64,000 nt of DNA from Gracilariopsis chorda. Lineage: Eukaryota > Rhodophyta > Florideophyceae > Gracilariales > Gracilariaceae. A program made the translations under genes and the position numbers. Position 1 is the first letter of the stretch. Every line of letters starts with the position of its first letter. Below the pieces are notes generated by a model. The model was not told the DNA's origin, searched no databases, and saw nothing but the letters and a program-made list of their open reading frames with translations. The stretch is from contig NBIV01000022.1 of the NCBI GenBank assembly GCA_003194525.1, forward strand, positions 372,001-436,000, given 5' to 3'. This document shows positions 9,370 through 22,749 of this stretch, piece after piece.

Positions 9370-11525
9370 TTGTCTTCCGCGATGAACCGTCATACTCGGA
9401 TAGGTCCCTATGAGAGTATTTCCAAACGAGTCACCCACTCCCAGTGCCAGGGCGGTTCGCGGACTCCCAGCAGTGGTCGAGGTCGCGGTCGCAGTCGCGC
9501 CCATTGTACTTCTCAGGAGAATTACCCCGATCCGGTGCCAGTTCTGAGAACTTCTCTTACCGCTCCGGATGCCATCTCTCCAATGGGTCAGCCAAGTCTA
9601 CGGCCTGTACTTGTTGGTGAACTGCTAGGCCACCAAGGTGATTTCTGGACAGCCCTGGAGGTTATTGACCTCCCATCTTCGATTCCACCTATTGGCTCTA
9701 CAATAACCACCCAGTTCAGGGTCCAAATGAGTACCCTCGACCCTCAGTGCACACTTACGTTACTTACAGCCGATTTGATTGTGAGTGTCTTGCACAGATT
9801 CATACCTACAGGGCTCGTCTACCACTTGGTAGCCGAGATCGTCAGTTAAACGAATTGGCAGTGTTCGATGCCAAGCGGCGTCATACACCACTTTTATATG
9901 TCATTCTCCCTATGATTCCGTCTGAAGTTCTCTCCGTCCGTGGTCCTTAAGAGGTGGACTACTTCCGCGGTTTGGTCTGGGCTCCTATACTCAGCCATGC
10001 GCTGTAACTTCAATATGATTTGTTTCGAAAATCCGTTACATACCAATAGGTTTATGGACCGGGTTCGTTGGGCTGGAGACTCGGCCGACGAGTCCCATCT
10101 CCATCACCGAAGGGCTAACGTGCAAACGATGCACACCTACAGCCTAGTGGATTTCTTCTCGCAAGATGACGCCGTGTGCCGCAAGATGTAGGTTCCAAGA
10201 CCAAGTTCGTGGAAGCACTACGATGTATGCCAGTTCCTGGAAGTTCTAACCCTACCGGTTATTTCCTACTCTGAAAGCGCTATTATAGATCGCTCTTCTT
10301 TTCTGGCACGGTTTTGACCGTTGCCCTCGCTGTGTTCGCCACTAGGACGGCGCTTTTATACCACCAACTGGCTCGAGAAGGCGTGATGTGGCCCACACGT
10401 TCAAATGATTCCACTTTTCCAGCTCACGCGCTCTATTCTATTGGATGCATCTTCCGTATGTCAAAACACTTTGTCTACATTGTCCATGCCGAATGTAGCG
10501 TGAAAACACTTGTCAGGGACACACCGTACTCGGTCGAGAAGCTCAAAGCCATTCTGGAAGACGCTGAGAACCATCCTTGGAGGGCAGGTCAAGCCTAGGC
10601 GGTATGGAACCATAAGGTACTTCACGTAGCTACCACTAAAGAAAAGAGCCTTGCAGTTCATCTAGCCAATCAGCACGATGGGGATGATGAGGATGATGCT
10701 ATGCTCCAATCAGTTATAGAATCCCCCGTGGTTCCTTCTAGCGCCTAGTGGGTGCTACTCCCCTTTACTATGGTTGCACCTCCTGCTGGTCGCGGGATTC
10801 CTTCCACTCCAGTTTTTCAGGCCGTTGCCGGTCCATTCCGTTCTTTCCCAGTGGTCAGTTCTTTGGTTACTCACGATGGTGGGCACGTCGAAGGTATCAA
10901 AAGCGCTCTCCATCGGCTCCATTATGGTTGTCTGCAGTACCTCAACTGACCGGGTCCCCCCAATTTCATCGAGGCTATAGAAACTCTGACCAGCTACCCT
11001 CTGGTCTTAACGCCTGGTGAGACTCAAAACGATGGACTTCCTCAGTTCCCGGATCACTTGCAGCACGCATTATACCAGAAGGTGACGTATCATGTGGGTG
11101 CTATTCCCCAGATAATCGACGATCCTCCCTCCACTGGTGCTTCCTACAACCAACAGGTTTCCATGGGGCTTGCTCAACCGTTTGGTGTCACCAATCGATC
11201 AACGCCGAGTCGTTTCCAACTGCCTACTTTGGCTGATTTCGCTTCCAGTTCGGGTGTTTTAACCATCGCTCCGTTTGGTCCTCCGACCACTTTGGCTCAA
11301 CCAAAACAGACCCATTCGCTATATCCGAATCGTCTTCCGCCTATTCCGATCATACACAGTTTGAAATGTGGTCAAGTCAGTCATTCAACTGGTCCGTCTC
11401 TCATGCCTGGTACTATTACAGGTATTGGTCCCATTACCAGTGCATTGGTTGATCTTGGTCGTGGATGGCTCCCTACAGGGCCTACGTTACCTCTTGGTCG
11501 CGGAAATGGACGCGTTGGATATTGA
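9370..11525 (+). pseudogene. Decayed long reading frame of unknown function
   Basis: From 10314 to 11525 frame 3 is continuous apart from three stops (TAG 10596, TAG 10746, TGA 10947). Between them lie an acidic stretch (DGDDEDDA, about 10670-10700) and a Pro/Thr/Gly-rich C-terminus. Upstream, 9370-9849 (159 codons) and 9940-10191 are open in frame 1, so at least one frameshift separates the halves. The composition is that of a low-complexity structural or gag-like protein, but I see no zinc knuckle or capsid motif. It abuts the 3' end of Ty3 element G1, in the opposite orientation. Confidence 0.4.
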
Positions 11526-11680
11526 TATCCATCTGGTTATGCTCCGTGAGACTACCGTTCCCTCTGGAATCCTCTTGTGACTACTCGGGATATGTTCGGC
11601 GTAGTGTTGGAGTGTTGTATGTTATTGTTACTTCATATTAGTGACATAATTCTCTTTATTGCGCTCAAAACAGCTTCAGC

Positions 11681-11696
11681 TTCTCCCCCCTCCTTA
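11681..11696 (-). promoter_or_regulatory. Polypurine tract of G1
   Basis: The minus strand reads TAAGGAGGGGGGAGAA just before TGAAGCTG, the likely start of the 3' LTR. G2 LTRs also begin TGAAG on their sense strand. Confidence 0.5.
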
Positions 11697-11759
11697 GCGC
11701 TGCTGCGCCGTAGCGGCAAGATGTCATCCAACTGGTAGGGTTTCGCCTTGCTTTCGCCA

Positions 11760-14700
11760 GTACCTTATGAGGAAGTTATTAAGTATGTGATTACGTGACT
11801 CCATGGTGCAATGGAAAGCCGTCCACCCATACCACCGTGCGCGGTATCGAATCCTGAAAATGGTATGTTCGTGACTGTGTATGGAATCTATTTTTCATTT
11901 GGTGCCCATAGATTCGTTTCTTTGAGGTGGTTGGTTACTATTTGTCTGGCGGACCGTCAAAGAGACAGTTGGATCCACCCTTACCTCTTTGGTTCCAGCC
12001 TCCATGGGATGTTGATGGGGTGGAGGAGTAGAGGTAGGACTTCTCTTTCCAGTGACTAATTCCTGTACCGTTCCATCCAGTTCTCTGCCCATTGGTGCCA
12101 AGGAGGTCATTCGTGCAGGTGGTAACATTTGGGGTATGGGCCAAAAAGCGTGGGGCCCTTATTAACGTGTTTACCGATACGGTAATCTCGAGTCCAGTTT
12201 GTAAGATGGTTACCGTTTGGTTGCTGCACCGAATAGTTTAAAAGGTCCCGTGGAGATTGGCAGCACTTTTGACCGTATACCATTGTCAACAAGGCGGTCA
12301 CCGGTCTCATCTTTCGGGAATGGGCGACCACCCTTCGGTGCTATGATCAAAAAGACGGAACCTTCTTGTTCCACTTTGACTATCGCTCTCCCCTTTTGGT
12401 CATAGTAAATCTTATACCTCTCTTGGGCCTTTATTAGTTTGCTCGGCGCTACCTGTAGAGACTCCCTCAGCCTTTGTAGGATATCCTTCTTAACCTGCGT
12501 GGTCGACTGTGTCCCTTCAGCACATCAGTTACTTGGACCGTGCTGGACGATAATACTGGGAGGGGATTATGATAAAACTAAGTCAGAGGGAGTGGCTTCC
12601 GTGGAGCGATGTACATGTATTTTGTAATCGTACGTCAGCGCGTGTACGAACTCAGCCCAATCCGATTTATTTTGCTCTACATATTGGCGCAAATGTGTCA
12701 CTATGGTTTTCATAGACCTTTTCACTTGGCTGTTGGTTTGGGGGTGATATGCCTTGGTGAAGCAGTGCTTCAAAGCAAACATGGTGCAGACTGATTCAAA
12801 GAACTTTGACGTCAGGCTAGAACCATAATCAGTGAGTGGATAGAATGGAGGACCATATTTTAAAACCCAGCGTACGATAAAAGCTTCCGCGAGGACCGGC
12901 GAGGTCGTGTTCTTGAGATAATTGTCCTCGTGAGCTTCGTAAACCGATCGGTAATCACCAAAATAAACTTGTATCCCTTGTTGGTTTCAGGAAGTGGTCC
13001 CAGTAGGTCAATCACTACGAATTAGAACAAGCCAGCCGCTGGGAATAGCTTCATGAACTTACGGCGCTTCCGGATACTGCCATGGGTATTGACTCAAGAG
13101 GTGCATCTGGCCACATATATATATAACATCGTGAGCCAAAACGGGCAAATATATGTCCTTTCTTAGGTTATAATACATTTTTGTACCTCCTGGGTGACCT
13201 CTTGACCGTATTTGTTTGGCAGATGAAGACCTCTCTGGCGGAGCGAGTCCAGTACGACCTTTTCGAGCAGGCCATCCAAAGAGGATCTCCTGAGTGCATA
13301 ACCTTCATGGTAGACCTCTAACTGCATATACTTCTGCCCAATAAGTTGTAGTAATGGCATGAAGTACCTGTAGGTTGCTTGTTCTCGCAAGATTTTCTCC
13401 TTGTTGGTAAAGTAATACTCCTCCTTTTCTACTGCAAACACTCCGTCTGATATATCATCTGCGACAATAACCTGACGGAGCTCCTTCTCCCCATCCAAAA
13501 TGGTACCAACTTTGGTTTCCTCTTCTTTTCCATCCCTAACTAAATCGATAGTGAAGCACGGTATATCGTCTTCTACTGATACCTCCATTACCACCTTGTT
13601 ACTTAAGCGTGGCATGGCATCGGCCACTTTGTGCTTTACACCTGGGCAGTATTATACTTCGTTCTCAAATTCTGATAGTGTAAACGTCCACCTGGCTAAC
13701 TGACCGGAAGCTTCCGCAAGTCCCACTATCCACCTTTTGGACTCATGATCTGTTCCCAGGGTAAACTTCGTCCTATATTGGTAAGGCTGGAGCATGAGTA
13801 TGCTCCACACAACCGCTAGGCTTTCCTTCTCCGCAACGGTGTAGCTCGGCTCGGTTCCGGTGAGCGCACTACTCGAGTAACTGATTGGCAATTTGCTTCC
13901 ATCCGCTTGGTCTTCTATTAAGTAACATCCTGCCTAGGCGGTGGATTCATCCGTATCAAAGGTATAGTAATAACCAGATTTTGGTAAAGCCAATATTTGT
14001 GGGGAGATCAGGGCCGTTTTCAGCTTCTGAAACGCTTGAATCCCGTCATTATCAAGGCATCCAAGCCTGTTTGGTTGTCCTTTCTGTAGTTCCCTGTTAA
14101 GGAGAACTCCAACGTTGGAGAACCCCTTAATAAACCGTCGTGGAACATTACAAAACCAATAAAAGGTGGTATATCCATTTAGGTATGTGGAAGCAAGGCT
14201 TCTTTAATATCTCAGATATTCCTTTTGGCTACCTGCAGGTGGCCTGGGCGGATCATAGCACTCAGATCTCCACATTTTGGTAAAAAACACGCGTTTGCGC
14301 AACTTGAGAGTCATTCCGGCGTCTTTCAGGAGTTAAAGCACCATTCCCACGTGCCCAACGTGTTGTTCACCGGATCTGTAATAGATTAATACTTCTCCTA
14401 TATACACAAGTGCAGTCTGCCATCTTATATTCCATAAAATTATATCCAAATACCTCTGGAACGTTTCGGGCGCATTTCACACACCAAAAGGCATTCGCAA
14501 GAAGGGGAAGAGACCAGCGTGAATAGTGAACTCTGTCTTGGTCTTATCCTCTTCCGGTAACTTCACTTGCCAGTAACTGCAATTGGCATCCAGTGCGGTG
14601 AAGACTTTCGAATCCCCAAGGGAATCGATACATTTGTCCATTCTAGGTATCGGATACGAATATCTGAGTGTAATGGCACTTTGTTTCCGATAGTTGATAC

Positions 14701-15143
14701 AAAACCTTATTTTGTTGTGTTTCTTCTTTTCGCCAATACCAGTGGGCTCGTCTACTCTTCTTTTGCGGGCTCGATAACCCCTCGCTTTGGCATCTTTCCA
14801 CATCCTGGATTTTGACCTCCTGGGCTTTGGGACGTGCCCTGTATGGTTTTTATTGTATTGGCTTGGCTCCTGCAAGCATGTCGATACGGTGTTGGGTGGG
14901 CTTGATCACCCTAAGGTGACCTAAAGACATGATACTAAACGGATCCAGTAGGTGGAGGACACGATCGTTACAAAGTTGCCCCTCAATCCCGATGGTTATA
15001 TCCTCTTCCCACTTGGTCCTTTCGTTCGATTTTAGCGCCGTTTCGGCGTTTACCATTTTTGCATTTAGTGGCCTGTTTATTTTCTCGTTTTCCCCGATCG
15101 GTTTCACCCCGCCTTCCTTACGGTGAGGTTCTCTGGAAGACAT
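11760..15143 (-). pseudogene. G1 pol: RT, RNase H, integrase, chromodomain remnants
   Basis: 14850-15143 holds the region before the RT (HRIDMLAGAKPIQ). 14477-14875 holds RT fingers and palm (FCINYRKQSAITLRYSYPIPRMD, FTALDANCSYWQV). Near 14390 the catalytic YxDD box reads YIGE. RNase H is at 13652-13891 (AEKESLAVVW, LGTDHESKRW). 13163-13627 covers the RNase H end and integrase start. Integrase core (KAYHPQTNSQVKRSMKTI; catalytic Glu replaced by Lys) is at 12567-12782. The GPFKL region is near 12240, and a chromodomain fragment (FRIRYRARWYGW) near 11830-11880. Multiple stops and frameshifts rule out function. Confidence 0.8.
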
Positions 15144-16539
15144 TTGTAGTGTTAGAGTAATACTACTACGCAGGGCGGGAGATGTTAGTCTGTAGTAGAA
15201 TAGTATGTCCTTTGGTCAGCTGGGGTAGTAGTCTACTAGGGGTTAGTAGCGGCAGAGAGCCAACCACTGGGGTGACAATCCACTGGGTCTATTAGTGACG
15301 CGGGCACCAACTGGCAGCGAGGTGCAATGGGCGGGCACTATCTCAAGTCCTTACAGGTCGGGAGAATCGTAGCGATGGCTTGGAGGCCTTTGGAGTCCTA
15401 CTGGCTGCATATGGCGGCAAGAAGACGGTGAGGGTGCTTGCCTTTACTCTTCGGAGATCGGCGGCACGCGAGCCAACCTATATAGCTGGCGAGGCGCTCT
15501 GACCTCCGGAAACTATCCTAAAAAATTAAATAAAAATAGCTACATAACAAAACTTGAGGCCACAGTGCCCTGGCACTCTCACAGTCCCCTCTTATCCCCT
15601 GCCTCGGCACCCAGCTTGGCCACGTGGGATATTTAGGTCAGCAATGGTCTGAAATCTGCCAGCCCAGACCTTTGGTTACCTCACCACTCCACATGCCCGA
15701 TGTTCACTCTCCTACATAGTCCAACAATGGTGTTTTTGTGAAGTTGGACCGTATGGTAACTGAATTTGCTTAGACTTACCTGTAAGGTTTGATTTGGTAC
15801 AATTTCCATGATTCCGTTTGTTATCATGGTCAGGTGGCGTGCCAAGACCTGTCTTTCTTTCTTTGTTGATCCTCGCCTGTGCTTATTTCACTACATAGCT
15901 TCTTCAGCTCTTGACGACCGTTTTCTCTGCCTCCGCATCTTGCTGGTATATTGGAACAAACAGACGTCGTAGCTCTGCTTACATGCTGTAGATCTATGGT
16001 GATTCTTGTAACCCAACATAAAATTCGGTTCTCTCCTTTCGAAATCCGGTTGCAATTGCCTTTTTTCCATACGTTTCATACTGCTCTCCGTTGGAATTCC
16101 TTTCGTCTTAGTAAAAGCTCAGGTCGTGATTGAATATAAGCAATTTAAGATCAAAGAGTTCAGTGTGGAACTGTGACACTGCTCTGATCTTTGTAGTGCC
16201 CCGGCGCCTTTTCCGTGCGCTGCAACTCATACATGGCTGGCTCCCCGTGATCTGTGTTCACCTGAGTGATTTATACGTCTTTTTGACTTAGCGCAAGGGC
16301 AAGACGCGTGGGATGGAAACACACTCCTTCAAAGTATAGAAAGTGGCCCAGTTTCGCCAATGCTTTGGGAGTTGCAACGTTCCTCTCCAGCCTAGAAGCG
16401 TTGATGTGAACGGGGGCTGCTTTCAAACTCTCATTCGAAATGCTCGCTATTCTTCTAATTGAGTGGCCAGTCACGCTACCTAAACAGAACGAAACTCAAA
16501 AACTCTCCAAAAATCTGCGGCTTTTCTTGCTGCTTACTT
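15144..16539. other. No gene recognised
   Basis: This could contain the lost gag and 5' LTR of G1, but I cannot recognise either. Confidence 0.5.
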
Positions 16540-17150
16540 GATAGATTTAGTTGCTACTTAGCTTTATTTGGGTAAACGTGGCTCTACTATCAGTTTTATC
16601 GTGTCTACTTCATCTATTTTTACTCTACTCGATCTCCTGAAAAGATCGGTTACCTATTTGACATGTTTACCTGACCTCAAAGCCGAGTTGACATCTTGTG
16701 TGACATACTGTCAATACTATGCGGCAACCTTATGTCAGAGAAGTTCTGTCCGACCATTTGGACAACTTTGCCTCCCCAATACATGTCGCCTACTACTTAC
16801 AACGTTGACAGACAGCTCACACGGTACAGCTAACACGGTACAGATATGATCAAACGGTCATGAAAGGTTTCCTAGAGATTCATGACACATCATCACGGGC
16901 AGCATGGGTTCATGCCCGATCGTCAAAGCACTGCCTGTTGCCAATATTTGCCAAGTTATACAACAATTCATCAGCGCTGGTGAAATTCACCAAGTCATCA
17001 AACGACTAGATCTGTCACTGAACTCGGTAAATCACCCACATACGAAGGCCAACGAAAAGCCCGAAAATTATGCAGTTAAACTCGGATAAGTCTTGTCTAG
17101 AATTGGTACTGATATAACTAGGCTAGAGCCTCTATATATACCCTGATGAA
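16540..17150 (+). repeat. LTR-like repeat, copy 1 (plus)
   Basis: About 600 bp that match 31255-31855 in the reverse orientation over almost the whole length with scattered differences. Shared blocks include CCTATTTGACATGT, CCTACTACTTACAACGTTGA and AAATCACCCACATACG. Near the end there is a TATA box (CTATATATACCC) as in an LTR U3/R boundary. No gag or pol adjoins it, so it looks like a solo LTR or a fragment. Confidence 0.6.
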
Positions 17151-20041
17151 TGCCCCGAACGTCCACCCGCATCATCACCATTGACTTCCAACGTCTTCAA
17201 CCACTGCACCTCTGTTCTTAACCTATTTCTGCCTTCCTGACTCTTTAGGACCATTCACGTTGAGCACCACCTTCTGAGCACTAGTCTGTTTAGACACTTA
17301 TACGATCAGATAGGCCACTGCGTTCCCTTCTTGCGTGCGTTCTACGTTGAAATCGTAGCGGTACTTCTTGGTCAGTGTTGGCTTTTACAGCACAATCTTG
17401 AGCTCTTCTGCCCTTGCGATACTGTTGATCATGCGATTCTTGCCTTTTTCGATGCACTTTTCTTGCATAAGCATGGCTCTGTGGTATCCATATTTGCACC
17501 ACCCAGTGTCATTCCGGCAGTAAGAGAAGTGGCAATATCTGTGACTGGACCAAATATGGTCATACAACATATCTGTTTCACCGAGAAAGAACACTTTATA
17601 CGTATCAGCTGGTCGCTCTTATCAATTTCCTTACTCACCACCCCCTCGAACCACAATAAATGTCATGACGAGGCACATTACACTCTTGAATCTCAAGCTT
17701 TCATGAAAGCCCAGAACAATTCATTTCAATAATATGCTCCGAATGTCTCTCCAACTCCTTCATGAAGTTTTTTACGTACTGGTCTCTCACTCTTCCAATC
17801 AGATTATGTCGGTCAAATAGTCGAAGGCAGTTACTATGTCCCTTAAATACGCTACGATTGCTGGTGTACATATCAAGGTGCTGGATGTACTCCCACTGGA
17901 TGCTGATGGCGATGATAATAAAGTGAGAAGCTGGTTCTCTCCGTAGTACTATATCCTATATATCAATGCCCTTTTTTGCCCAGTACGATGCTTAGTTGGC
18001 CAAGTTCTCAAGCTGACGAATACGTCTATTTTGCACAAAATGAGATGGTGATACATGATCGGATTGCTGTCATGCTTGCTGTATCTCTTGATCTTTTCCA
18101 ACGCGTGCCTTGTTTGTATATCTCCAGAGGACGCATTTGTATAACGAGAATGTTTGGGTGGGCGCAAAACATCCACATTTGCATTAACGGTCCGCTGTTA
18201 AGCAGGGTGTGGTAAGGATATATTCATAGCTTCGCATTCTCAGTTCACGTGAGCTTACGCAGCTTTCATTTGTTGAGCCTGAGACCGAAGCTTTGCTCTG
18301 CCGACTTTTGCACATCCCGAAACACGCCAATGCCCAACTGTTCGTGCTGATCGGTATGCGAGTAGTAAAGACTGAGAATGCTTTCTATTAAAACTTGGAT
18401 GTGATTTTAGAATTTTGTACCGCACTTGCGCATGGTTTGGGACATTCAAACTCGCCATTGGTTTAGCAAAAGCAGCATGCATCACTACACCGTGCGATTT
18501 TTGTTATGTTACGGTTTATTAAGCGCAATCATTGACACTTCACTGGGTATAGGACAGCCTGTGGAGCAATGGATTATCCGAAGACCGGGGGTAGATGGTA
18601 CTGCTATATAGAATGTTTTCCGTGAACAGAAGTGAAGATTTCTATGAATGGCTAGATAAATTTTGGTTTATTTTAAGGGTATTGGTTAGCAGGACCTTTA
18701 CAGTTTGGATGGGTATGATCCCTGGGACTGGCTGTATACTGTGCTTTGCAGGCCCCCTTTGGGTAGGTTTTAGTGACTCCGCTGTGTGTTAGCATCCGCA
18801 CAGGGAGCCAGCCCCCTTTGTGGACATCGCAAGGTTTGAACATATGCTTAGATAGTTATTCCACTTTACAGTTGTAGAAAATACTTAAGGCAGGTGGTGC
18901 TCCGCTCACCTTGCTCAGATTGAATAGTAAACGACTCGTTTCTTCTTATCTGAGGACGGGCTATAGCCAGAACCACCTCCAAAAGTTTCTCATGGAGGGT
19001 AACTACATTGAATTCTGTTGCGTCTACCCTTCAGAGTCAACTACGAAGCATTTTATCTTTTTTCGTCTTTATTTCACGGTCTAGTGAAGTTTCAAGACTC
19101 TGATCGGTTTATGTTCCTGTATAAGATATTTCTTCGCTTAATATTATTGTTGTCACCCCGCCTACGTATCTGTTCCAGCCTCTCGTACGGTCATTGGCGT
19201 CGGTCCAGATGTTTTCTTCTGAGCACAATCACCGTTCTACAGTTCCCGTAGTTCTCCAATTTGGCTCCTTTTCAATAATCATACCCAACAAAAGTCTCCG
19301 GTCTTCCACTCAGCGTGCATCGCATTGACTACGGACAGAAGGCTCTGTCCGCTGCAGCTCACATCTCAGAGAGGTGAACACCAAACAGCCGTTGGACATC
19401 ATACTTCGCAGGGTTGTGCTCTACACAGTCAGATCACGCACGAGCGTTTTCATAATGTTTGCCCCTCCGCCAAGAGTATGTTCGGAGAGATGACCTGCAC
19501 CAGTATGAGGAGCATTGACTGTGGCAATTTGAGTTACTTCGTACGTGCATACGTTTACTTCTTGTTACAGTGTTTTTGCGCTGTTGTTCTGTTGGAGTGC
19601 TAAGCATGAATCAGTATCGCTCGCGCATCAAGTCTGGCTGTGGCCGATGTAAGTCATGCCATCTGCGGATCATGTCTCTGGAGTTGGTGTTTTGATTGGA
19701 TGCACCCATATTAGCACTTGAACAGTGAGACTGATCCAACGAAGGCGGATGGGTACCCTAAAAAAGACATAGCGCTTGTTGCATTGCCGTCAGGTATGAG
19801 AAACGAAGTAACGGCTCTTGTCACATATGAGATGTCCATGAACGCTCACTTCGTCGCAAAGAGTGTATCCAAGTTGTGAAAATGAGAGTAAAAATCTTTC
19901 AGGCTGTTCAGCCTGCGAATAATGTCAATTCTATGCACTCTGTGGTAGTTCACATCCCATTTTGATATTTTTCTCATTCCACAGCACAATCCGGCTACCT
20001 ATTTGTCTACAAGAAGACAACCGCAATAGGTGCAGCTATAC
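17151..20041. other. No gene recognised
   Basis: Several short ORFs occur on both strands, none with a recognisable family or consistent coding pattern. The downstream edge is the insertion site of G2. Confidence 0.5.
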
Positions 20042-20046
20042 ATTCT
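20042..20046. other. Target-site duplication of G2, left copy
   Basis: ATTCT directly before the LTR; the same five bases follow the other LTR at 30230-30234. Confidence 0.9.
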
Positions 20047-20868
20047 TGTGGTGCAATGCCCCAAAGGGGAAAAACACCGAAAGACGTCCGGGATCTTCCT
20101 CTCACGAGGTGAACCCAGTTGGGTAGAGCCCTCCCGGCGGTGTCACGGCGAAGCAGGTTTGTAAGACCAGGGACACCTGTCGCGACTTGCGCAGGGAGGT
20201 GAAGGCGAAGAATCGGTATCCGCGTGAGCACGGTGTGATCCTCAGTAGAGGTATGTTTCCACATGAGTGGGGAAGTGTGAGCGGGTGCACACAAGGGCCG
20301 CGGGTAGCGGGATGTACTACCCTAAAAAGAGGAAAAAGGAAGGGCGAAGAGGAGGAACAGAGGACGAAGTGAGTCGCGAGAGCGACGGGGGCGAACGGCG
20401 ATGCCGGTAACAATACCCCTATACAGGACGAAACACCAATGCAATCGGAATAATATGACTCCCAAGGATGGGCCTCTTTAGATGTGCAAGGGGGTTAGAT
20501 GCCCCGTGGTTTACGGCGTTTCCCTCCAAGGAGGAGTAGAGCACGCGCACAAGCGGTAACAACTAGAGCCAATTCTCCAGGTTGGGGTCCCTTGTTGGGG
20601 AAGGTTTACTGGTGCGACGGCAGTGCGCCGTCGCACTAAGTACTAGCTTCCCAGAAATGGGTGTGAAATAATAAATAGAATCAACTAAAATGCTCCACAT
20701 TTCGTGGCAACATCCACTACTGTGGCCAACCGCCAATTGACCCAAAACCGTGTCCCACGTGTCCATACCCACCATTGTGGGGCATAGTTCGTATACACAC
20801 TACACAACCGATAATATCGGGAAAGCATTCAAGTGCCAAGAATCCCTCCCTGAGGGCGTTGCACTTCA
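20047..20868 (-). repeat. 3' LTR of G2
   Basis: On the plus strand it starts TGTGGTGCAATG and ends GCGTTGCACTTCA. It matches 29405-30229 and, inverted, the solo LTR at 59820-60623. It contains a perfect 10-bp-stem hairpin at 20612-20636. Confidence 0.95.
20612..20636. other. Perfect hairpin in the G2 LTR
   Basis: GTGCGACGGC, loop AGTGC, GCCGTCGCAC. It is perfect also in the solo LTR (60053-60077) but carries stem mismatches in the other G2 LTR. A role in RNA structure or transcript 3' end formation is inference. Confidence 0.6.
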
Positions 20869-20880
20869 TATCCCCCCTAA
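20869..20880 (-). promoter_or_regulatory. Polypurine tract of G2
   Basis: The minus strand reads TTAGGGGGGATA immediately before the 3' LTR, the expected plus-strand priming site. Confidence 0.75.
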
Positions 20881-21699
20881 GACGGGAAAACGACCACGGA
20901 CGCGGAGGATTCCCAGACGAAAACGGGTGACAAAAGCGCGTGCGCTGTCTCCGGTTCTCCGGTAAATCCCTCTGCACCAGAGTCACCACTCCCTGCTACT
21001 GCAGCGGGTATTTCTTCTCCTCGCCTCCGCTCTTCCTCGTCACCGAGCGCTCACCGACCAACAACAACATCCACCCTCGAAAAGGGAGAAATGAGCAACG
21101 ACAACAATATCAACAACAACAGCCGGCCTCCGAGGTCTCTTGGGCTATGCACCACCGGTTCCGGTCAGTTCCCCTGCCTCAGGGCGATCAACATCCGGTA
21201 CAACCGGGGAATGTGGCTGCTGCAGCCGACCACCCCTTCGCACTACTACCTTCGGTGGGGTCCTCCGGAACCGCTCCGGCGTTCAACTGGCCCACCTACA
21301 ACACCCTGGTGGGGCTCAACCCAATGAATCGGAATCACGCGTCGCGCCTGCGCCTCGCCCCGTGGTTTCACCCGGTTGCTGTCCTCAATGAGGGATTGGT
21401 TACCGCTTATGCGGATGGCTCAGACACCCTTCCGGGGGATGTCACCGCCATGGCAGACGCGTTCGCTTACCGCCTTGCGGGGGGTCAAGCCCCGGGCAAC
21501 AGCGAAGAGTGAGCCCCTTTTGTCCAGTTTCCTGGTGTTCCTTCCCTGGCAATGCTAGTTAGTGTAGTGTAGTATGGAGCTTGCTGCTTCGCTAGGTAAA
21601 CTTTCCCGTCTCGGACGATGATTTCCAATTAGAAATCCCCGTCTTGGATGGACTTTTCATTGCTATCCTTTCTTACTGCCCTCCGCTTGCGCGGCAACG

Positions 21700-22095
21700 T
21701 TACCCGACTTGGGCATTAACCAGCCTGGCTGGGGCTGCAGTTCCCGTTTGACGGTTGTATCGCACGACCTGCGATCGTGGGAGGTGTTCAATTGGCTCCC
21801 ACGTATCCCCACTGGGGTCATATCCGTACCAGCGGACGCGGTATTGTAGAATACGATCCTGGTCCCAGGTGTGTCCGACAAATCGGTCTACTACGAACTC
21901 TCGCTCGTAGACCTGCCGGCCGTGCCGGGTGGTGGTTGTACTCCCTTGCGAGGGTTGCCCGCTGTGCAGTATGTTGCCCCCCATCCGGGATATCGGCGAT
22001 GTCTCCGGCGTTGCTGTGCGCTGTCCTAGTGGCCGCTGCTCATTCGAGAAGATATCCCTCAAGAGGGTGTGTGACGTCACGGTTTTCACCGGCAA
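21700..22095 (-). pseudogene. G2 chromodomain (C-terminus of integrase)
   Basis: The sequence has REFVVDRFVGHTWDQDR then QYRVRWYGYDPSGDTWEP and LPRSQVVRYN. These are the aromatic cage and WEP signature of a chromodomain, which in chromoviruses directs integration to marked chromatin. It is in the same frame as the integrase ORF ending at 22750 but separated from it by stops. The WEP box and cage residues look intact. Confidence 0.85.
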
Positions 22096-22749
22096 GTCAT
22101 TCCCCAGAAGGGCGTCGTTGTTCCCTTCATCACGGTAGGCCAGGCGAGCCGCCAGTCGGCGAGGGACTTGAACTCCACGAGTGCGGTGTTCTTCGCGAAC
22201 CGCGAGCTTGCGTGGTCTTTGCTGCGTATGCGGGAACGGCGTTTACGACATCCCCTGCGGGATCCCGTGCGACATGGTGATTGGTAAGCGTTCCGCCTCC
22301 CTGCCAGGTGCTCAAGCGCTCTGCACCATACGTTCCGGCGACGCCGTGGTGTCCCCGGCTACTGACGGGTTGCCTGGGGCTAACTCCGGTACACCGGTAT
22401 TTTGGTCAAAATTTCCCTTTGGAGGGTGCCGGGCAGGTGCCGATGACACCCTTTTCAGGGGAATTGCCGCTAAGCGCGGTGCAACGTCTCCATGAGGAGG
22501 GGCAGCGTCAGGTAGGACCGGTTTGGAGCGTGCGATGGTGCGCGTTTTTCCCGAGTTCCTCGGTTCGTCGCCGCAGCATTGCGGGGGTTGGCGCAAATAA
22601 TTCCCCGGAGCGGGGGCGTCGATTCTGTTGACGACGGGAGGCGTTTCCGGCACTTGCGCGCCAGGGCCTGAAGCTTCGACTGCGGCTTTGCTGCCTTTTT
22701 CCCTGAAAGGGGTGTGCGGTAGTTGCGCTTCAACCTCCCGTGTAGCACG

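Larger units (their letters stand above)
11580..15143 (-). mobile_element. Ty3/gypsy chromovirus G1, decayed
   Basis: Minus-strand pol remains in the order pre-RT, RT, RNase H, integrase, chromodomain, followed by a polypurine tract at 11681-11696 and a TGAAG... LTR-like start at 11678 going down. The order fits a chromovirus related to G2 (shared phrases such as YPIPRMD-CIDSLGD and RWYG). Gag and the 5' LTR were not found upstream of 15143. The LTR limits are not established. Confidence 0.75.
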
